From positions 28,935,501-28,999,500 of the forward strand of contig NC_084938.1 of NCBI RefSeq assembly GCF_958298935.1: 64,000 nucleotides of DNA, in the 5' to 3' direction. A program made the translations under genes and the position numbers. The number at the start of each line of letters is the position of its first letter. The stretch's first letter is position 1. The DNA is from Phragmites australis. Lineage: Eukaryota > Streptophyta > Magnoliopsida > Poales > Poaceae. The notes beneath the pieces are model-generated. The model did no database searches and had not been told where the DNA came from. It saw only the letters and a program-made list of their open reading frames with translations. This document shows positions 22,886-34,349 of this stretch, piece by piece.

Positions 22886-25800
22886 TGTGAGGAACCGTCC
22901 AAATAGTATTCTAATTAATCATCAGGAGGATCATTATTCATAATCACAACCTCGACGATTAACCAGAATACCATTCCGGTAGTCCCGGCACGTGTTTTGT
23001 GCCCAGGATCGGAACACATGCCTTCCAACTCAAATATCACAACACAGTTTAATAGAGAGCAAGTAATTAAGCTGTATTACAATACTTAAACATGCAACTG
23101 CTTCCACAATTCACAACAAAAGAGGAACAACAACAACTACGCAGCGGAAGATAAACCTATACAACAAAAGAGTATGGAGTCGTATGCCCTTAGGCTCCAT
23201 ACCAAAAGCGCCGGAGTTCGGAGTAGAAGGTGCTACTCCTGCCCGCCACCCTGATCGGCAGGCACAAAGTAGCCGAACACTGCCTCTTCCTCGCCAACCT
23301 GTGAACCTGAAACTTAAGGGCAGTACCCTCAGTACGAAGGTACTAGAAAGTCTTACACAGTATGAGTATATATATTCTCGACTCCAAGGATCATGCATTT
23401 AAAGCTGTAGCAAGGATTAAGACATGTTTAAGTTCATTAAGCGATAAGCAACCTAGACTCTAGGTGTAAGCAACTGACTTAACCAACCACCAACTCAAAC
23501 CCTGCCAACCAACTGATCAGAACAGATATATAAACAACAAGTGTATAAAAATAAACCATTACCACCCAACCACCGACCACGTGCCGACCAAACCACCCAA
23601 ACCAACCATGCCACAACCCACATCGAAACTCTACGACCAAAACATGGTCGCTCGGTGGAGATAAGCGATAGCAATGCTCATGACCGAGAGCGTGGCAGTT
23701 CCAACTGATTATACACCCTGCAGGGGGATACTCCTGGACCCACACGACACAGGGACCATACGGCTTGTGCCACCCGCTAAGATGCACACAAGGGGGTACC
23801 CGTGACAACCTTTCCCCAACCAGGCCCAACCATGTGGATCAACCATAGCTCGGCGCGGCGATATTAGAACTACTCCACGAGCAAACTAATACCGCTAAAA
23901 GCACGGACTCAAACCGGACTCGCACCGTCTATGACGAGGCCCACATGACCACGTCTGCGAAGGTAATCAGCTCGCCTACCATTATATCAGCATGTGGTGA
24001 GTAAGGTAAGTGCTAAAGCCGACTACACCGACGGTCAGTGCTTAACCGGTGCAAGCAGTCTATGGTGTCCGGGTTCCCTCCCCAAACTGCCTGAGGACTC
24101 CTCGTGAGCAGATGACACCCCTAATACCACCCACACCTCGTCTCAACTCACCACTCACCAAACCGACTCATCATCAACACAACCACAAGTATGAACCAGT
24201 AATAAGCCCTAGGCTCGCGACAACGGTGGACGCCGTCGTTGACTTCTACCGGAAAGCCTAAGTACCATTAAGCATAGTGAACTATAATTAGACCTCGACG
24301 ACACCACTAGGCTTCAAGGAATAACACATGACCGAAATGGGAGAATGCATCAGCATAGGTTCTACCCGACTCGGTACCCGACGCATGCAATGTATACATA
24401 AGCATAGATAACATATTAGATTTTCAAGTAGACACGGTACAATATGAACGATGCTTGCCTTGCTGCCCTAGCTGCTGCTCACAGCTACCCGAACCACGAT
24501 CACCACCGTTAGAACCTCCGGGAATAGCCTCGCTCGCCTCTGTCGTCGAATTGACGTTCTCTATAAGAATAACGCGTGCAATGTAATGAATGTTATGAAA
24601 AGAAAGATGCTTCATAGTATGCGATAACAGTGTAAAGCGTCATGGCACGAGTTTAACGCACTAAAGATTTCCTAATTGAGATTAGGGTTAACCATTCAAT
24701 CATCTTTGGATTAATCAAAGCATAACCAAGGCTTAAACCAATTTAGAATGCTAACTGTGCTAAACATGGAAGTGCATATTTTTACTAAACAGGGAATAAA
24801 TCAACAAGATTTACAGAATTGGAATCATCAATTTTGGAGTTACCCATATTTAACTATGAATTAACAAAGCTTAAACACATTTCATTAATTCAATAATTCC
24901 CAGAACACATTTCATGGCTGCTGGTATTTTTAAAATGTAGAGCATGGTAATACGAAGCCAACAAAATTGGTTTCAATATTTTTGGAGCTATATACATTTT
25001 TCTACGCATTATACAAGCTATCAGCCGATTTATCAATACATATTTAAATCTATTTGCATTTTCCATTTAAACCGAATATTAAATAGCCCCAACCCTTTTT
25101 CTACCGGTGCTGATCTAGCTCAAGCCACTGACCGCGGGCCCGGCTCCCTTGACCGAAGTCAAAATCAGCCCACGGCCGGCGCGCGCGCAACAATGGATGG
25201 TCGGCGGCCCTTGCGGTGGCTGCCGGCGGCGAGCGGCGGCCTGAATGGCCCGGCCGAGGGCGGCAACAGCACTAGCATGATCACGAGCACGAGGTTACGG
25301 TAGGGGCACACATCGACGCCGGCGATGGACGAAGCACGGCGAGCGGCGGCGAGGGGCGAAACTAGCACGGCGGCGGCATGGTTGGCGTCGCCGGCGGCGA
25401 AACCGTGGCGCAATAGACTCGGACGAGGGCGGCTATAGCTTCTATGAGGGCGCGTGGACCAAATGGCGCGGCCAAACACTGAGGAGCTCGATGGTGGCAC
25501 GGCCGGCGGCGAGAGCTGTGGCGCGGCGGCAGCCGGTTGTCGCGGACGCACGCACCGGCGACGGGACGGAGGGAAAACGGCACGCGCATAAGGTGTACAG
25601 GAGCACGGGGAAGCTCACCGTGCAGCGGGTTGGGCCAGTGAGGCTGTAGAACAGTGGGGCGACGGAGAGGGGCGGAGAGGAGGCTGCCGGCGTTGAGGGA
25701 GAAGGCTCGGCCGACTCCAATCCATGCGGGAAACGGCAGAGGAGGGCCCTGGCGTCCTCCCTCGGTGCGCCACCCTGCTCGGGCTCGGCGGGACACGCCG

Positions 25801-26550
25801 GTGGCGCGCATTTTTGGCCTGCGGCCGTGGCTCTGCTTTTTGCTCAGCACTGCGCTGTTCTCTGGTGCTCGCTGGTGCCGCGTGAGAGGAGGAGCAGAGA
25901 GAGGGGAAAGAGAGAGGGGAAGCAGAGGGCAAGGGGAGGGGGATAAGGCCTGGGTGCTGATCTTTTGGCCGGCAACGTGGAGGTGGCCACCAAAGTCAAG
26001 CATGGCGACGCCGCTTGCTCTGTGAGAGGGGACGGCAGAGAGAGCAGAGAAGCTGGGGGGGGGGGGGGGCGGATGACAAGCGGGCCCGAGAAACAGTAAC
26101 TGGCCGGCAAAATATCCCCACTACTTTAGCCATCCATTTGAATGCCTTCCCAAGGTCCAAAATTGGCAAAACAAATTTTGTTTGAAACTAAAATTCATAA
26201 GGAACCCATTTGAACTTGTTTGACCCAGAATGCTTGAGCCAATTTTGAATAAAAATTGTTCAAATATGCTATCTTTTCCAACTTGTGATAATTTTTATGC
26301 CTTCTAAATATTTCCCAAAAATTTGGGAAAATTCATTTATATTCTTCTCCTGGCATCTACTAATTTCTAAAATTGTCACCAGCCCTATATTCCATAGAAG
26401 TTTTGAGAGATGCTTTACAACGCATCAGTTAAACCTGGTTTAACCAAATTCAGTTTAATCCACATTGCATGTCTATACTGCTCAAAACAAAAACAAATGA
26501 TGCTACTCATTAGCGCTTAATTACGTGTTTAGAAACTCTGGGCCGTGACA
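22886..26550 (-). mobile_element. Solo LTR, Tekay/Del-like, 3665 bp
   Basis: On the plus strand it begins TGTGAGGAACCGTCC and ends GGGCCGTGACA, so on its coding strand it runs TGTCACGGCCC...CCTCACA. It is flanked by a perfect 5-bp duplication, TTGTA at 22881-22885 and at 26551-26555. No internal retrotransposon sequence is present, so it is a solo LTR left by LTR-LTR recombination. The GC-rich part at 25150-26080 gives long ORFs in several frames that are composition artefacts. A short exon pair separated by a GC-AG intron (24459 to 23233) is described separately. It sits inside the CACTA element and is therefore younger. Confidence 0.9.
23233..24615 (-). other. Candidate spliced LTR-encoded frame (solo LTR at 22886)
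   Basis: On the minus strand an open frame (start codon 24615; ...NSTTEASEAIPGG...CEQQLGQQ) ends at 24459, followed by the donor GCAAGC. After 1152 bp the acceptor TTTCAG precedes an exon at 23306-23233 that continues in phase 1. The tail is GSQVGEEEAVFGYFVPADQ followed by GGGQE and a stop. The same exon / GC-AG intron / tail-and-stop layout recurs in three other LTRs of this window. Splicing and translation are inferred from sequence only. Confidence 0.4.
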
Positions 26551-28300
26551 TTGTACTACTGGGAAAATGTGATAAAGTGTTCATTATAGTTTTACTTTAC
26601 CATTTTCCATAAATACAAATCATTAGCATCATGCTATTAGTACCCCATTACCGAATCACTAGCTTTGCAATCCTACAATCTCAACTCCTACCAAATCCTC
26701 ACCCTAAATATCATCCAACCACACGTTTGAACCGAATTTGCAATCAAATTTTCGGCAAGAGGCCAGAAATTTCACCTGCGGCAGAGGAGGGGCAGCTCAA
26801 TGGCGGCGTAGGTCGGCGAGGGGTCCTCCTCCGTAGTCGACGGTGGCCTCAGGGACGGGGCGGCGGCCTCGGGGACGAATGCGATGGGGACGGGGTGGCA
26901 GTCTCGGGGACTACGGCGATAGGGACGGCGGCTTGGAGGAAGGCGGCCTCGGGGATGATGGTGGCCTTAGGGACGAAGGTGACAGGGACGAGGCGGCGGC
27001 CTCGGGGACGACGGTGATGGGGACGGTGGCATTTTGGAAGGCGGCCTCGAGGACGGTTGAGGAGGCGCGCCGCCGAGGCAAGGGGCAGCGGAGGAGGGGC
27101 GCTAGTTGAGGAGGGGCGATGGAGGAGGGGTGGCGACTGAGATGGGCGGCGGAGGAGGGCCCGCGGTAGAGGAGGGGCGGCGGCATAAGAGGGGCGGTGC
27201 GCAAAGGAGTATTCCAAATTTTTGGGTTCACGCCTAGGGTTATACGCAAATTCAAGGCCACAGACGGTTTTCTAAAAAACACTTGTCTGTAGTAGAACGG
27301 GACTTATACACGCCGGATGGTCCTGCGTATACATCTGATGCTTCACCAGAGTAAAGTCCAGTTCGGCATATACATCTGATGCTTCTCTGGATGTTCTGGC
27401 GTATACATTTGATGCTTCGCCGAAGTAAAGTCCAAAAGTTTTCTATTGAGTGAAAAATAGTACACGCAGGATGGTCCGGTGTATACATCTGATGCTTCGT
27501 CGGAGTAATGTCTAGTCCAGCGTATACATCTGATGCTTCGTTGGATGGTCCAGTGTGTACATCAGATTCTTCATCGGAGTAAAAATCCAGAAGGTTTCTT
27601 TTGAGTGGAAAATTGACATATACAAGCCGGATGGTCCATCAAGTATATTTCTCTTTGAATCCACGCATAATCAAATATGCATATATATTATACACATTTG
27701 TGAACTTTCTCTCATTTTTGCAGTCAATGTATGGCAACACATAAATTTTTTATTCCAGTTCAACATATCCGCCTCAGCAGCACACATGAATCCAGATACG
27801 CCATTAAGGTACTCGTCACAAGTACAATTCTCCAGGTACATCCAACTACGGTCAGCCATCTGTGATTTCCAAAATTACAAAATTTAATTGAAAAATTGCT
27901 ACAAAATTGCTAACAAGTCGATCTGTCTCGCAAATCAACATTCAAGACATTTTTTTAACTAATTAATCTCACTAGTTGCAGCACGTTTGCCTTGATTTGC
28001 TCTACTTTAGTGGGGAACCAATTGACAAGAGCTAATTAATTGACAAGAGCTAGCTAGCAAGCAGCCGTACCTTTGGACGACAGGTCAGCCTCGATTTGCA
28101 AGGGAAATATGTGGAGAGACCAGCCTGGCCTCACCTTGCCTTGAAGCCCTCCCCTTTCCCTTTCTCTTCGCCTCCCCAGTCGCTTCTCTTCCCTTCCCCT
28201 CCCTCCCCTTTCCATTCTCGTGCGGCATAAAAATCTCCACGGAGGCAGCCGCACAGTCAACGTCAAAATTAGGATGCAGGCAGGTGCGTGGTGAAATATA
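26551..28300. repeat. Right interior of the CACTA element: GC-rich minisatellite and about 170-bp repeats
   Basis: 26551-26760 is AT-rich and featureless. 26780-27200 is a GC-rich minisatellite built on GGCCTCGGGGACGAYGGTGA-like units of variable length; ORFs in it are low-complexity. At 27255-27295 an inverted subterminal motif (CACAGACGGTTTT...CTTGTCTGTAGTAG) looks like an internal or older CACTA end. 27300-27630 holds two copies of a roughly 165-170 bp unit containing GGATGGTCCNGYGTATACAT and CTGATGCTTCG, with inner subrepeats. 27640-28300 shows no gene that I can support. Confidence 0.5.
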
Positions 28301-28657
28301 AGCACCCACATACGGTTCACGTCCAAACCCGTCTCCAATATTACCATAGATGGTTTTTGGGGAAACCGTCTGTAAGATTTCAGATATGTGTACATTAAAC
28401 CCGTCTGTAACTTCGCCACAGACGGTTTTCCCTAGTAAACCGTCTGTGGTATCCAGACGATTTTAAATGAAAACCATATGTGATCTTGCCATAGACGGTT
28501 TAGAATAAAAATTGTCTGAGGTATGTAGAAATCAAAGACGACACGTTTCTGCCACATACACTTCTTATTAGAAACCGTTTGTGACATCCCTCTTAGTGAC
28601 GGTTCGCAAAAAACCGTTTGTGATCTGCCGTCTATAATGGGCATTTCTGTAGTAGTG
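28300..28657. repeat. Right subterminal and terminal repeats of the CACTA element
   Basis: ACAGACGGTTTT and its reverse occur about eight times, ending in the 19-bp terminal inverted repeat. It mirrors the left array. Confidence 0.8.
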
Positions 28658-29362
28658 TATTAACCTCTTTTTTTAGTATGTTGTGTATTTTGTAATATAT
28701 TGCTAATTTACATGAAAAGCACACAAAACGAGGCAATTTTGAGCAACGCAACATCCCACGGGAAAGTCTAGAGGAAATCACAAAGAAAATTAGAAGAAAC
28801 CGCATTGAAAAAGGGCAAAAATTAGAAGAGAAGGAACCAGGGAGCAGTGGGCCCAAGTGGGCCTAGCTGCCCTGGGGCACCCCCTGGGCCGGCCATGGGT
28901 GCCCAGGGCAACCAGGCCCAATCTGGACCAATTCCGGTGTACGGAAGCTCATGACCTACTTGAACAAGAATAGAAGGTTTTTCCGGCGAAACCAACTCGA
29001 AAAGGTGGGGAAAAAAGATACACAACTGCAGGACACTATCGTTCCCCGCCTATATATTCGGAGGACCTCAAGGGGCATAAGACATCGGATTTGGCAGAAT
29101 AAACGCCAAGGCTAGGGTTAGACACATTAGGGCAACGCCCTTGGCGAATTTCGAGGTGATCCGCCGATACGGTGAAGTCACCGGGACCGTCATAGCCCCC
29201 CCCCCCCCCTGTGCAATTTGTTTCGATGGATTCCATCCGTTTGATGGGGTAAGCCTCCGTTCTTCCCTCGAGTAAGGGGGATCTCGCCATGTAAACTCTC
29301 TTGATCTATTATATCAAATTGATGCTTGGTCTATGTGATGTGTCCCTTGTTTCTAGCATATG
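28658..29362 (+). repeat. Athila-like LTR, first part
   Basis: This non-coding sequence has a TATA-type element (CCTATATATTCGGAGGACC near 29048) and a leader-like segment. It is interrupted at 29362 by the Tekay-like element and resumes at 40862, judged by the shared target duplication ATATG. The resumed part leads into an Athila-type primer binding site. The left end is not clear: no convincing TG start is seen next to the CACTA terminus at 28657, so the CACTA may have inserted into or near this LTR. Confidence 0.5.
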
Positions 29363-32292
29363 TGTAACATCCCAATTTTGGCCAAAATCAAATTTCAAAT
29401 TTGTTCAAATAAATTATTTCAAACCACTTCAAAAACATCTCAAAAATCAATTTCCAAAAATCTCATATCCTTTGAGCTCAATTTCTCCTCTCTTTTCTCT
29501 CAGCCCGGCCCAACCATCATTTTCTTTTCTTTTCCTTTTCCCCCCTCCCGGCTGGCCCACTTCCTCTCCCCGGCCCGATTTTCTTTTTCTCTCTGGGCTG
29601 AACGCCCCCTCTCCTCTCCTGGCCCGCATCACTCCCACCTCTCCCTTCTTCCCTCCCGCGGGACCGATCCGGCCCAGCCCACCCTTCCTTCTCCTTCCTC
29701 CCGCCGCGATCGCCGGCTTCCGCTTGCACCGTGCACCCCACCAGCCCTGCCACCGGCAAGCTGCCGTGCCGCCCTCGCCTTCCTGCCCTCTCCCCCTCTC
29801 TCTGCCTGGTCGTCGTGCACAGGAGCGACGACGAGGGCACAGCCCTAGCTCAGACCAGACCCTGTACGATCGGCCACCTGCCGCGCCGGCCACCGTCCCT
29901 GCCGGCCCCTCCTCCCTCGCTCTCCGTGCCACCACGCGCGTACGGTGGTCAATCCAAGCTCTAGCGCCCGTTGACGCCGGACCCCACCTCGGCTAAAGCC
30001 GCACGCCACTACGGCGACTCCACCGCGAATCCCGGCGGCTGTCGTTGTCCTTCTACCCCTCCTCCGCCTATAAATAGGTGAACTCGGGCTTCACCGCACC
30101 ACGCCACCCTCCCAACCGAGCTCAAGCAAGAGTCACCCTTCCTCTCCCTCCCTCACTGCTCTCTCTCTCCCCCCGCCGAGCCGAGCTCCACCTCCTCATC
30201 GATCTCCCTCACCGGCCCAACCCAGCCGCCTTTAAGCCGCCCAGAGCACCACCTTCACCTCCTACACCCTCCCATGTGCTTCACTCCCCTCCTCCGGCCT
30301 CCATCGAGTCTACCAACGAGCTCCCCGACCCGCTCCAATGGTGGCACGCCACCAGCCGCACCCGTTGCCTCCATCGCCCGGACTCTGCTCAAAATCGACT
30401 CGCCGTCCTCCCCTCTCTCTCCTGGTGCACTCGCCGTCGTGAGTGATGGCCGGGAAGGCCGTTACGGCCATCCTGCGGTGAGACTGCCGCCGTAAGCCGT
30501 CGGCTGAGCGATGGCGCCGCTCGGTACCGTTCGTCCGGGGCAGTTTTACCCCCCCTGGGCTGCCTCGGCCTGATGTCCTGCCAGGCCCAGCCCAGAGACC
30601 TAAGGAGCCCAGCCCAGCACAGTTTCAGCCTAGATGAATAGTACCCGAGCACAGTACCATTTCCCATTTTCCAGAAAACCGGATTTTTCTAAGAATATTC
30701 CGGGAATATTCTCCCCTTTTCAATTTTCCCAATTTAAATTGCTGACCAACCTCCAAAGCCCATATTTCCTCCGTTACAACTCCGATTTTGACGATTCTTC
30801 CACCGATATTCATCTAAATTCAAACTCTATCTTTTCATACCAGTTTCATATTTATTTCATACTTATTTATATTTTATCTGTATTTAATTGTGTGTTTGCT
30901 TTGTTGTGTGCCGCGTTTAGATACCGGAGAGTTCTTTAAGGAGGAGGAGCCAGGAACCCAAGAGTTCGAGCAGGACCCCCCCGAGGACTTCAACGGAGGC
31001 AAGTCTCAATCTGTTTCCCTTTAATCATATTGAACCCAGTTTTATCACCACAACCCGTAGCAGCCATTTTACACTGATATATTGCATGAGGTACTACTAG
31101 TTGGCATATTTTAAACTGTTGATCTAGTTATAACCTAAAATAGTTTAGCCAGCCTTTTGCGTTTATCCTGTATGCTTAATCTTGTAAACTTAGGACTTTG
31201 TCTCGGCTGTCTTACTCATGCTTAGACGATTACCTTGTCACTAGCATGCTTAGGATGGTAATCCTGCTGTTACTTCATAATTAACCACATCTAGCTTTTT
31301 GAAATGTGCAAAACTTAGTGCTTGGTGCTGCGTGGGTTGTGGGATGGGAAAACCTTGTTGGATGATGATATTAATAACTGAGTTGGGGTTAGAGCTGGGG
31401 CAAATCAGGGTTCCATTAGGAACGCCTTGGGAGTTGAAGTGTTGTATGTGTGACGGGCTTCGTGAGGAGTGCTGCCTGTGTGGCAGGCTCTATGTGGATA
31501 TATTTGTCTTGGCTCGTTTAAGGACCGAGTTGATGTGACATCCTACCTAGTCTATATAGTACAGCCACTCGATCCTGTATGGGCAGGACTTAGCCTAAAT
31601 CCCACCAGCTAGTCTACTGTGGTATGGAGGTAGGTGTGCAGCAGGAAACCATGAAACAGGTGCAGGCGGTGCAGGCTTGGCGACCCAGTTGGAGGCTTAG
31701 CTAAAGGTCATGAACCACTAGTTATCTCCCGTAGGCGGTTAGTGTGATGATGCTATGGTGGGTAATAGCTTTGTTGAATCGCACTTCCACGGCGGTGGTA
31801 TGTTGCCGAACTCAGCTTGTGGGTAAAGTGTACCACTCTGCAGAGGTAAAACTATTCGAATAGCCATATCGACGGTCATGGACGAACTATGGTTCGGTCA
31901 CAGCAACTAGCAAGGGTTGCATGTGTTTTCCTTGTGCGTGAGTGGGCAAGGTGTGCCCGTTTTTGGAATATAGGTCCGGTCGTGTGCCATGGGTTGCCGT
32001 GGACGGGGTGTCCGGCAACGATAAAACTTGGGCCCTGGTGACTTTCTACCATGGCCAAAACACCCCTTCAAATTTATAATGTTGTTATAATGTTTTCATA
32101 AAACTTGCCTTACAAAAAATGAACCTTGCATGTGTAAAACTTAGCATTTCCGCAAATTAAACATTACAGCTTGTGCCTTGTCTATTCCATATGCATGTAT
32201 TTATATCCCTACCGTAGGGCCAGGGTTGGGACTTGCTGAGTACTTTTGTACTCACCCTTGCTTGTGCTTTCAGAGTACGACCCGGACTTCAT
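29363..32292 (+). repeat. 5' LTR of element B
   Basis: It starts TGTAACATCCCAATTTTGG. It is GC-rich from about 29500 to 30560, with a TATA box TATAAATA at 30069-30076. The part from 31518 matches the 3' LTR (37491 onward) at roughly 94 percent by eye, up to GAGGCAGAC at 32292. There the two LTRs diverge abruptly: the 3' copy runs on for about 290 bp to its CA end, and the 5' copy enters an open reading frame instead. No primer binding site is visible. Confidence 0.7.
30069..30076 (+). promoter_or_regulatory. TATA box of element B LTR
   Basis: TATAAATA sits downstream of a GC-rich block and about 850 bp before the first proposed LTR exon. Confidence 0.5.
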
Positions 32293-32863
32293 TGAGGCAG
32301 ACACTCCTGGTTTCCCGAAGGTGCTGTACGCTGCCATGACTCGCTACCTGTTGGCCCTGGATGAGCTGTACGACCAGCAGGCAGCTGAGTTAAGGAAGTG
32401 TGTCTACCGAGCTAAAGAAGGTGAGACGCGTGGGAGGTCTCTACGCATCCAGCTCGCAGAAGCCAAAGCTCAAGATGCAGAAGCAGAAAGCCGCATCCTA
32501 GCGGCTAAAGAGGCAGCAAAGGCAGCAGAGGAGAGCCACACCAGGCTGATTAGCGAAGCCTACCTCACCGGCCGTGGCAGCCGGAGGATCCTCCATCTCC
32601 CTGGCATGGAAGGATGCCCAGTGCTTGAAGGCCTTCCCCTCTGCCCCATGGAGAGCGTCAAGAGGAAGTTCTCGGAGGTGGTCCCAGCTCTGCCACTGCC
32701 TACACCTCATGAAGCCACCGGTGCAGAAGAACCTCTCCTCCTTACCCAGCATAGCTCCAGCATGGAAGAAGAAGAAGAAGAAGAAGAGTACACTCCCCTC
32801 ACCCCACCAGAAAACCCTCTCCCCAAGGAGAGTGAAGACATCACTGGCCCCGCAGAGGCCTAG
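30921..32863 (+). CDS. Spliced LTR/leader frame with coiled coil (element B)
   Basis: Exon 1 (30921-30998), after acceptor GCGTTTAG, encodes an acidic stretch (EFFKEEEPGTQEFEQDPPED). A GC donor (GCAAGT) and a 1275-bp intron follow, with acceptor TTTCAG at 32273. Exon 2 (32274-32863) stays in phase 1: YDPDFIEADTPGFPKVLYAA, then a Lys/Glu/Ala-rich coiled coil (RKCVYRAKEGETRGRSLRIQ), YLTGRGSRRILHLPG and an acidic C-terminus with a run of eight Glu. Exon 2 alone is 196 uninterrupted codons. It lies just before gag. In the 3' LTR the homologous exon stops after 15 codons (TAG at 40594). Function unknown; a gag-associated or leader-encoded accessory protein is possible. The frame is visible; splicing is inferred. 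Confidence 0.45.
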
Positions 32864-33150
32864 AGTTCCAAAAGCAGCGGAGTGAAGCTTAGTGGTCTGA
32901 CCTTAGTTTATGTCACGCTTATGTACCCCCCTTATGTGTCACGGAGTAGTCGCGTGTAGTTCCCACCAGTGATGTAACGTGTTTCCCCCTAAGTAATCGA
33001 GCTTGTGGTGTGCTTGTTTGCCCTTGTGTGTGCTTTCCTTGTATGCTAGCAAGACTTTTAGTCTTGTGATCTTTGTTTTAAAAAGAGTTTTCAAGAAAAA
33101 CAACCCTAGTATATGCTCTCAGCTTATGCTTCTCCTCTTCTCTCAAGCAG

Positions 33151-34221
33151 ATGGCACCGAGGAAAACCATCAGAAGCCAGCAGCAGCAAGACAACCGCAG
33201 AGCAGAAGAAGAACAGCAAGATGAAAGTGAGGCAGAAAATTAGGGTGGAAATCAGCAGGGTCAAGGTCTGCCAGATCCTCCAATCAATGACTTGATGGTA
33301 GTTATGGCCCAACAAACCTGCCTGCTAGCAACTTTAGCTGAGGGATTCAATCAACCCCGTCAGCAACCACTAGGACTCCCTAACAAGATGGTTGAGTTCG
33401 TGAGGATCAAGCCACCCACTTTTGCAGGCTCTGACAATCCAATGGATGCAGATGACTGGTTGAGGAACATACAGAGAAAGCTAGATGCAATCAGCTGTGT
33501 GGGAAGAGACAGAGTTCTCCTAGCATCCCATCAGCTGACTGGTACAACCTTGGCATGCTGAGAGAACTACTGTGAGGCTGCAAATAATGCTGCAGCTATC
33601 ACATGGGGAGAGTTTGTTGAGGAGTTCCGCCAGTACCATATTCCGGAAGGAACCATGGAACTCAAGGCAGATGAGTTCAGGAGTCTGAAACAGGGCAGTA
33701 TGTCTATTAATGAGTACATCCGCAAGTTAGTTGAGTTGTCTCGCTATGCACCTGAGGAAGTTTCCACTGATAAGAAGAAGCAAAACCAGTTCAAGAAGGG
33801 TTTAGAGAGTAGCTTGAAGGCACAGCTGACACCTCATATTTATCCAGACTTCAACACTCTGATGAACATGACCATCCTGACAGAAGAAGCCAGAACAAAA
33901 CTCTACAAAGACAAGAAGCGCAAGTTTGCCGCCCACAGAGCTCAGCAGCAGGACAGGTCCCAGAGGTTCAAGCGTCCCGCTTACTCTGGCCAGAAGACAC
34001 AGTCTACTATGCAGTACAGGACTCAAGCCTCATCTTTACAACAGCCCAACCCTTCACACCGCAGCCAAAGCAACACCAGAACCCAGCAGAACAGTGGCAG
34101 CCAAGTGTTCAACAACAAGGCATGTTTCAACTGTGGTGACACCGGGCACTTCATCACTAACTGCCATCATAAAGCCAAGCAAGCAGCATCTGTTCAGTCC
34201 AATACAGTGAATGGACCCTGA
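33151..34221 (+). pseudogene. gag of element B
   Basis: ATG at 33151 (MAPRKTIRSQQQQ), right after a CAG. The capsid domain has VRIKPPTFAGSDNPMDADDW, ITWGEFVEEFRQYHIPEG and FRSLKQGSMSINEYIRKLVE. A basic linker leads to one CCHC zinc knuckle, CFNCGDTGHFITNC, near 34129-34170. TAG near 33240 and TGA near 33559 break the frame, which is otherwise colinear with Tekay/Del gag proteins. The product would package RNA in the particle. The stops make it a pseudogene. Confidence 0.75.
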
Positions 34222-34349
34222 CCCGCAATGTCTGGGGCCAACCGTGGAGCCTCTCACGCTCCCAACCAGCAAGCAAGGTCACAGTAGTCCTTCGAGCGTG
34301 CACGTGTCAACCACATCCATGCCCAGGAAGCCCAGGATGCACTAGGAGT

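Larger units (their letters stand above)
18186..28657. mobile_element. CACTA element, 10.5 kb, non-autonomous
   Basis: The left end CACTACTACAGAAATGCCC (18186) and right end GGGCATTTCTGTAGTAGTG (ending 28657) are perfect inverted repeats of at least 19 bp. Flanking triplets are CAT and TAT, a near-match to the 3-bp duplication expected of CACTA elements. Both subterminal regions (18230-18640 and 28300-28640) are filled with direct and inverted copies of ACAGACGGTTTT, the usual transposase-binding arrays. Inside is a decayed gene with a Ulp1-type protease end (18925-22524), a retroelement LTR fragment, a solo LTR, and non-coding repeats. No TNP2 transposase was found, so movement would have depended on another element. 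Confidence 0.9.

Noticed and set aside
26056..26072. Long G or C runs (also near 29197, 37130, 40331, 54770 and 59404) as structural signals
   Set aside because: Homopolymer runs of this kind vary through polymerase slippage and assembly error. No positional logic was seen.
25150..26110. Long overlapping ORFs on both strands
   Set aside because: GC-rich section of a solo LTR. Frames are open on both strands with Pro/Arg/Ala-rich, low-complexity products and no family resemblance.
29360..30500. ORFs of 160-230 codons in the 5' LTR of element B
   Set aside because: Same composition effect; they begin in the LTR terminus itself and run on both strands.
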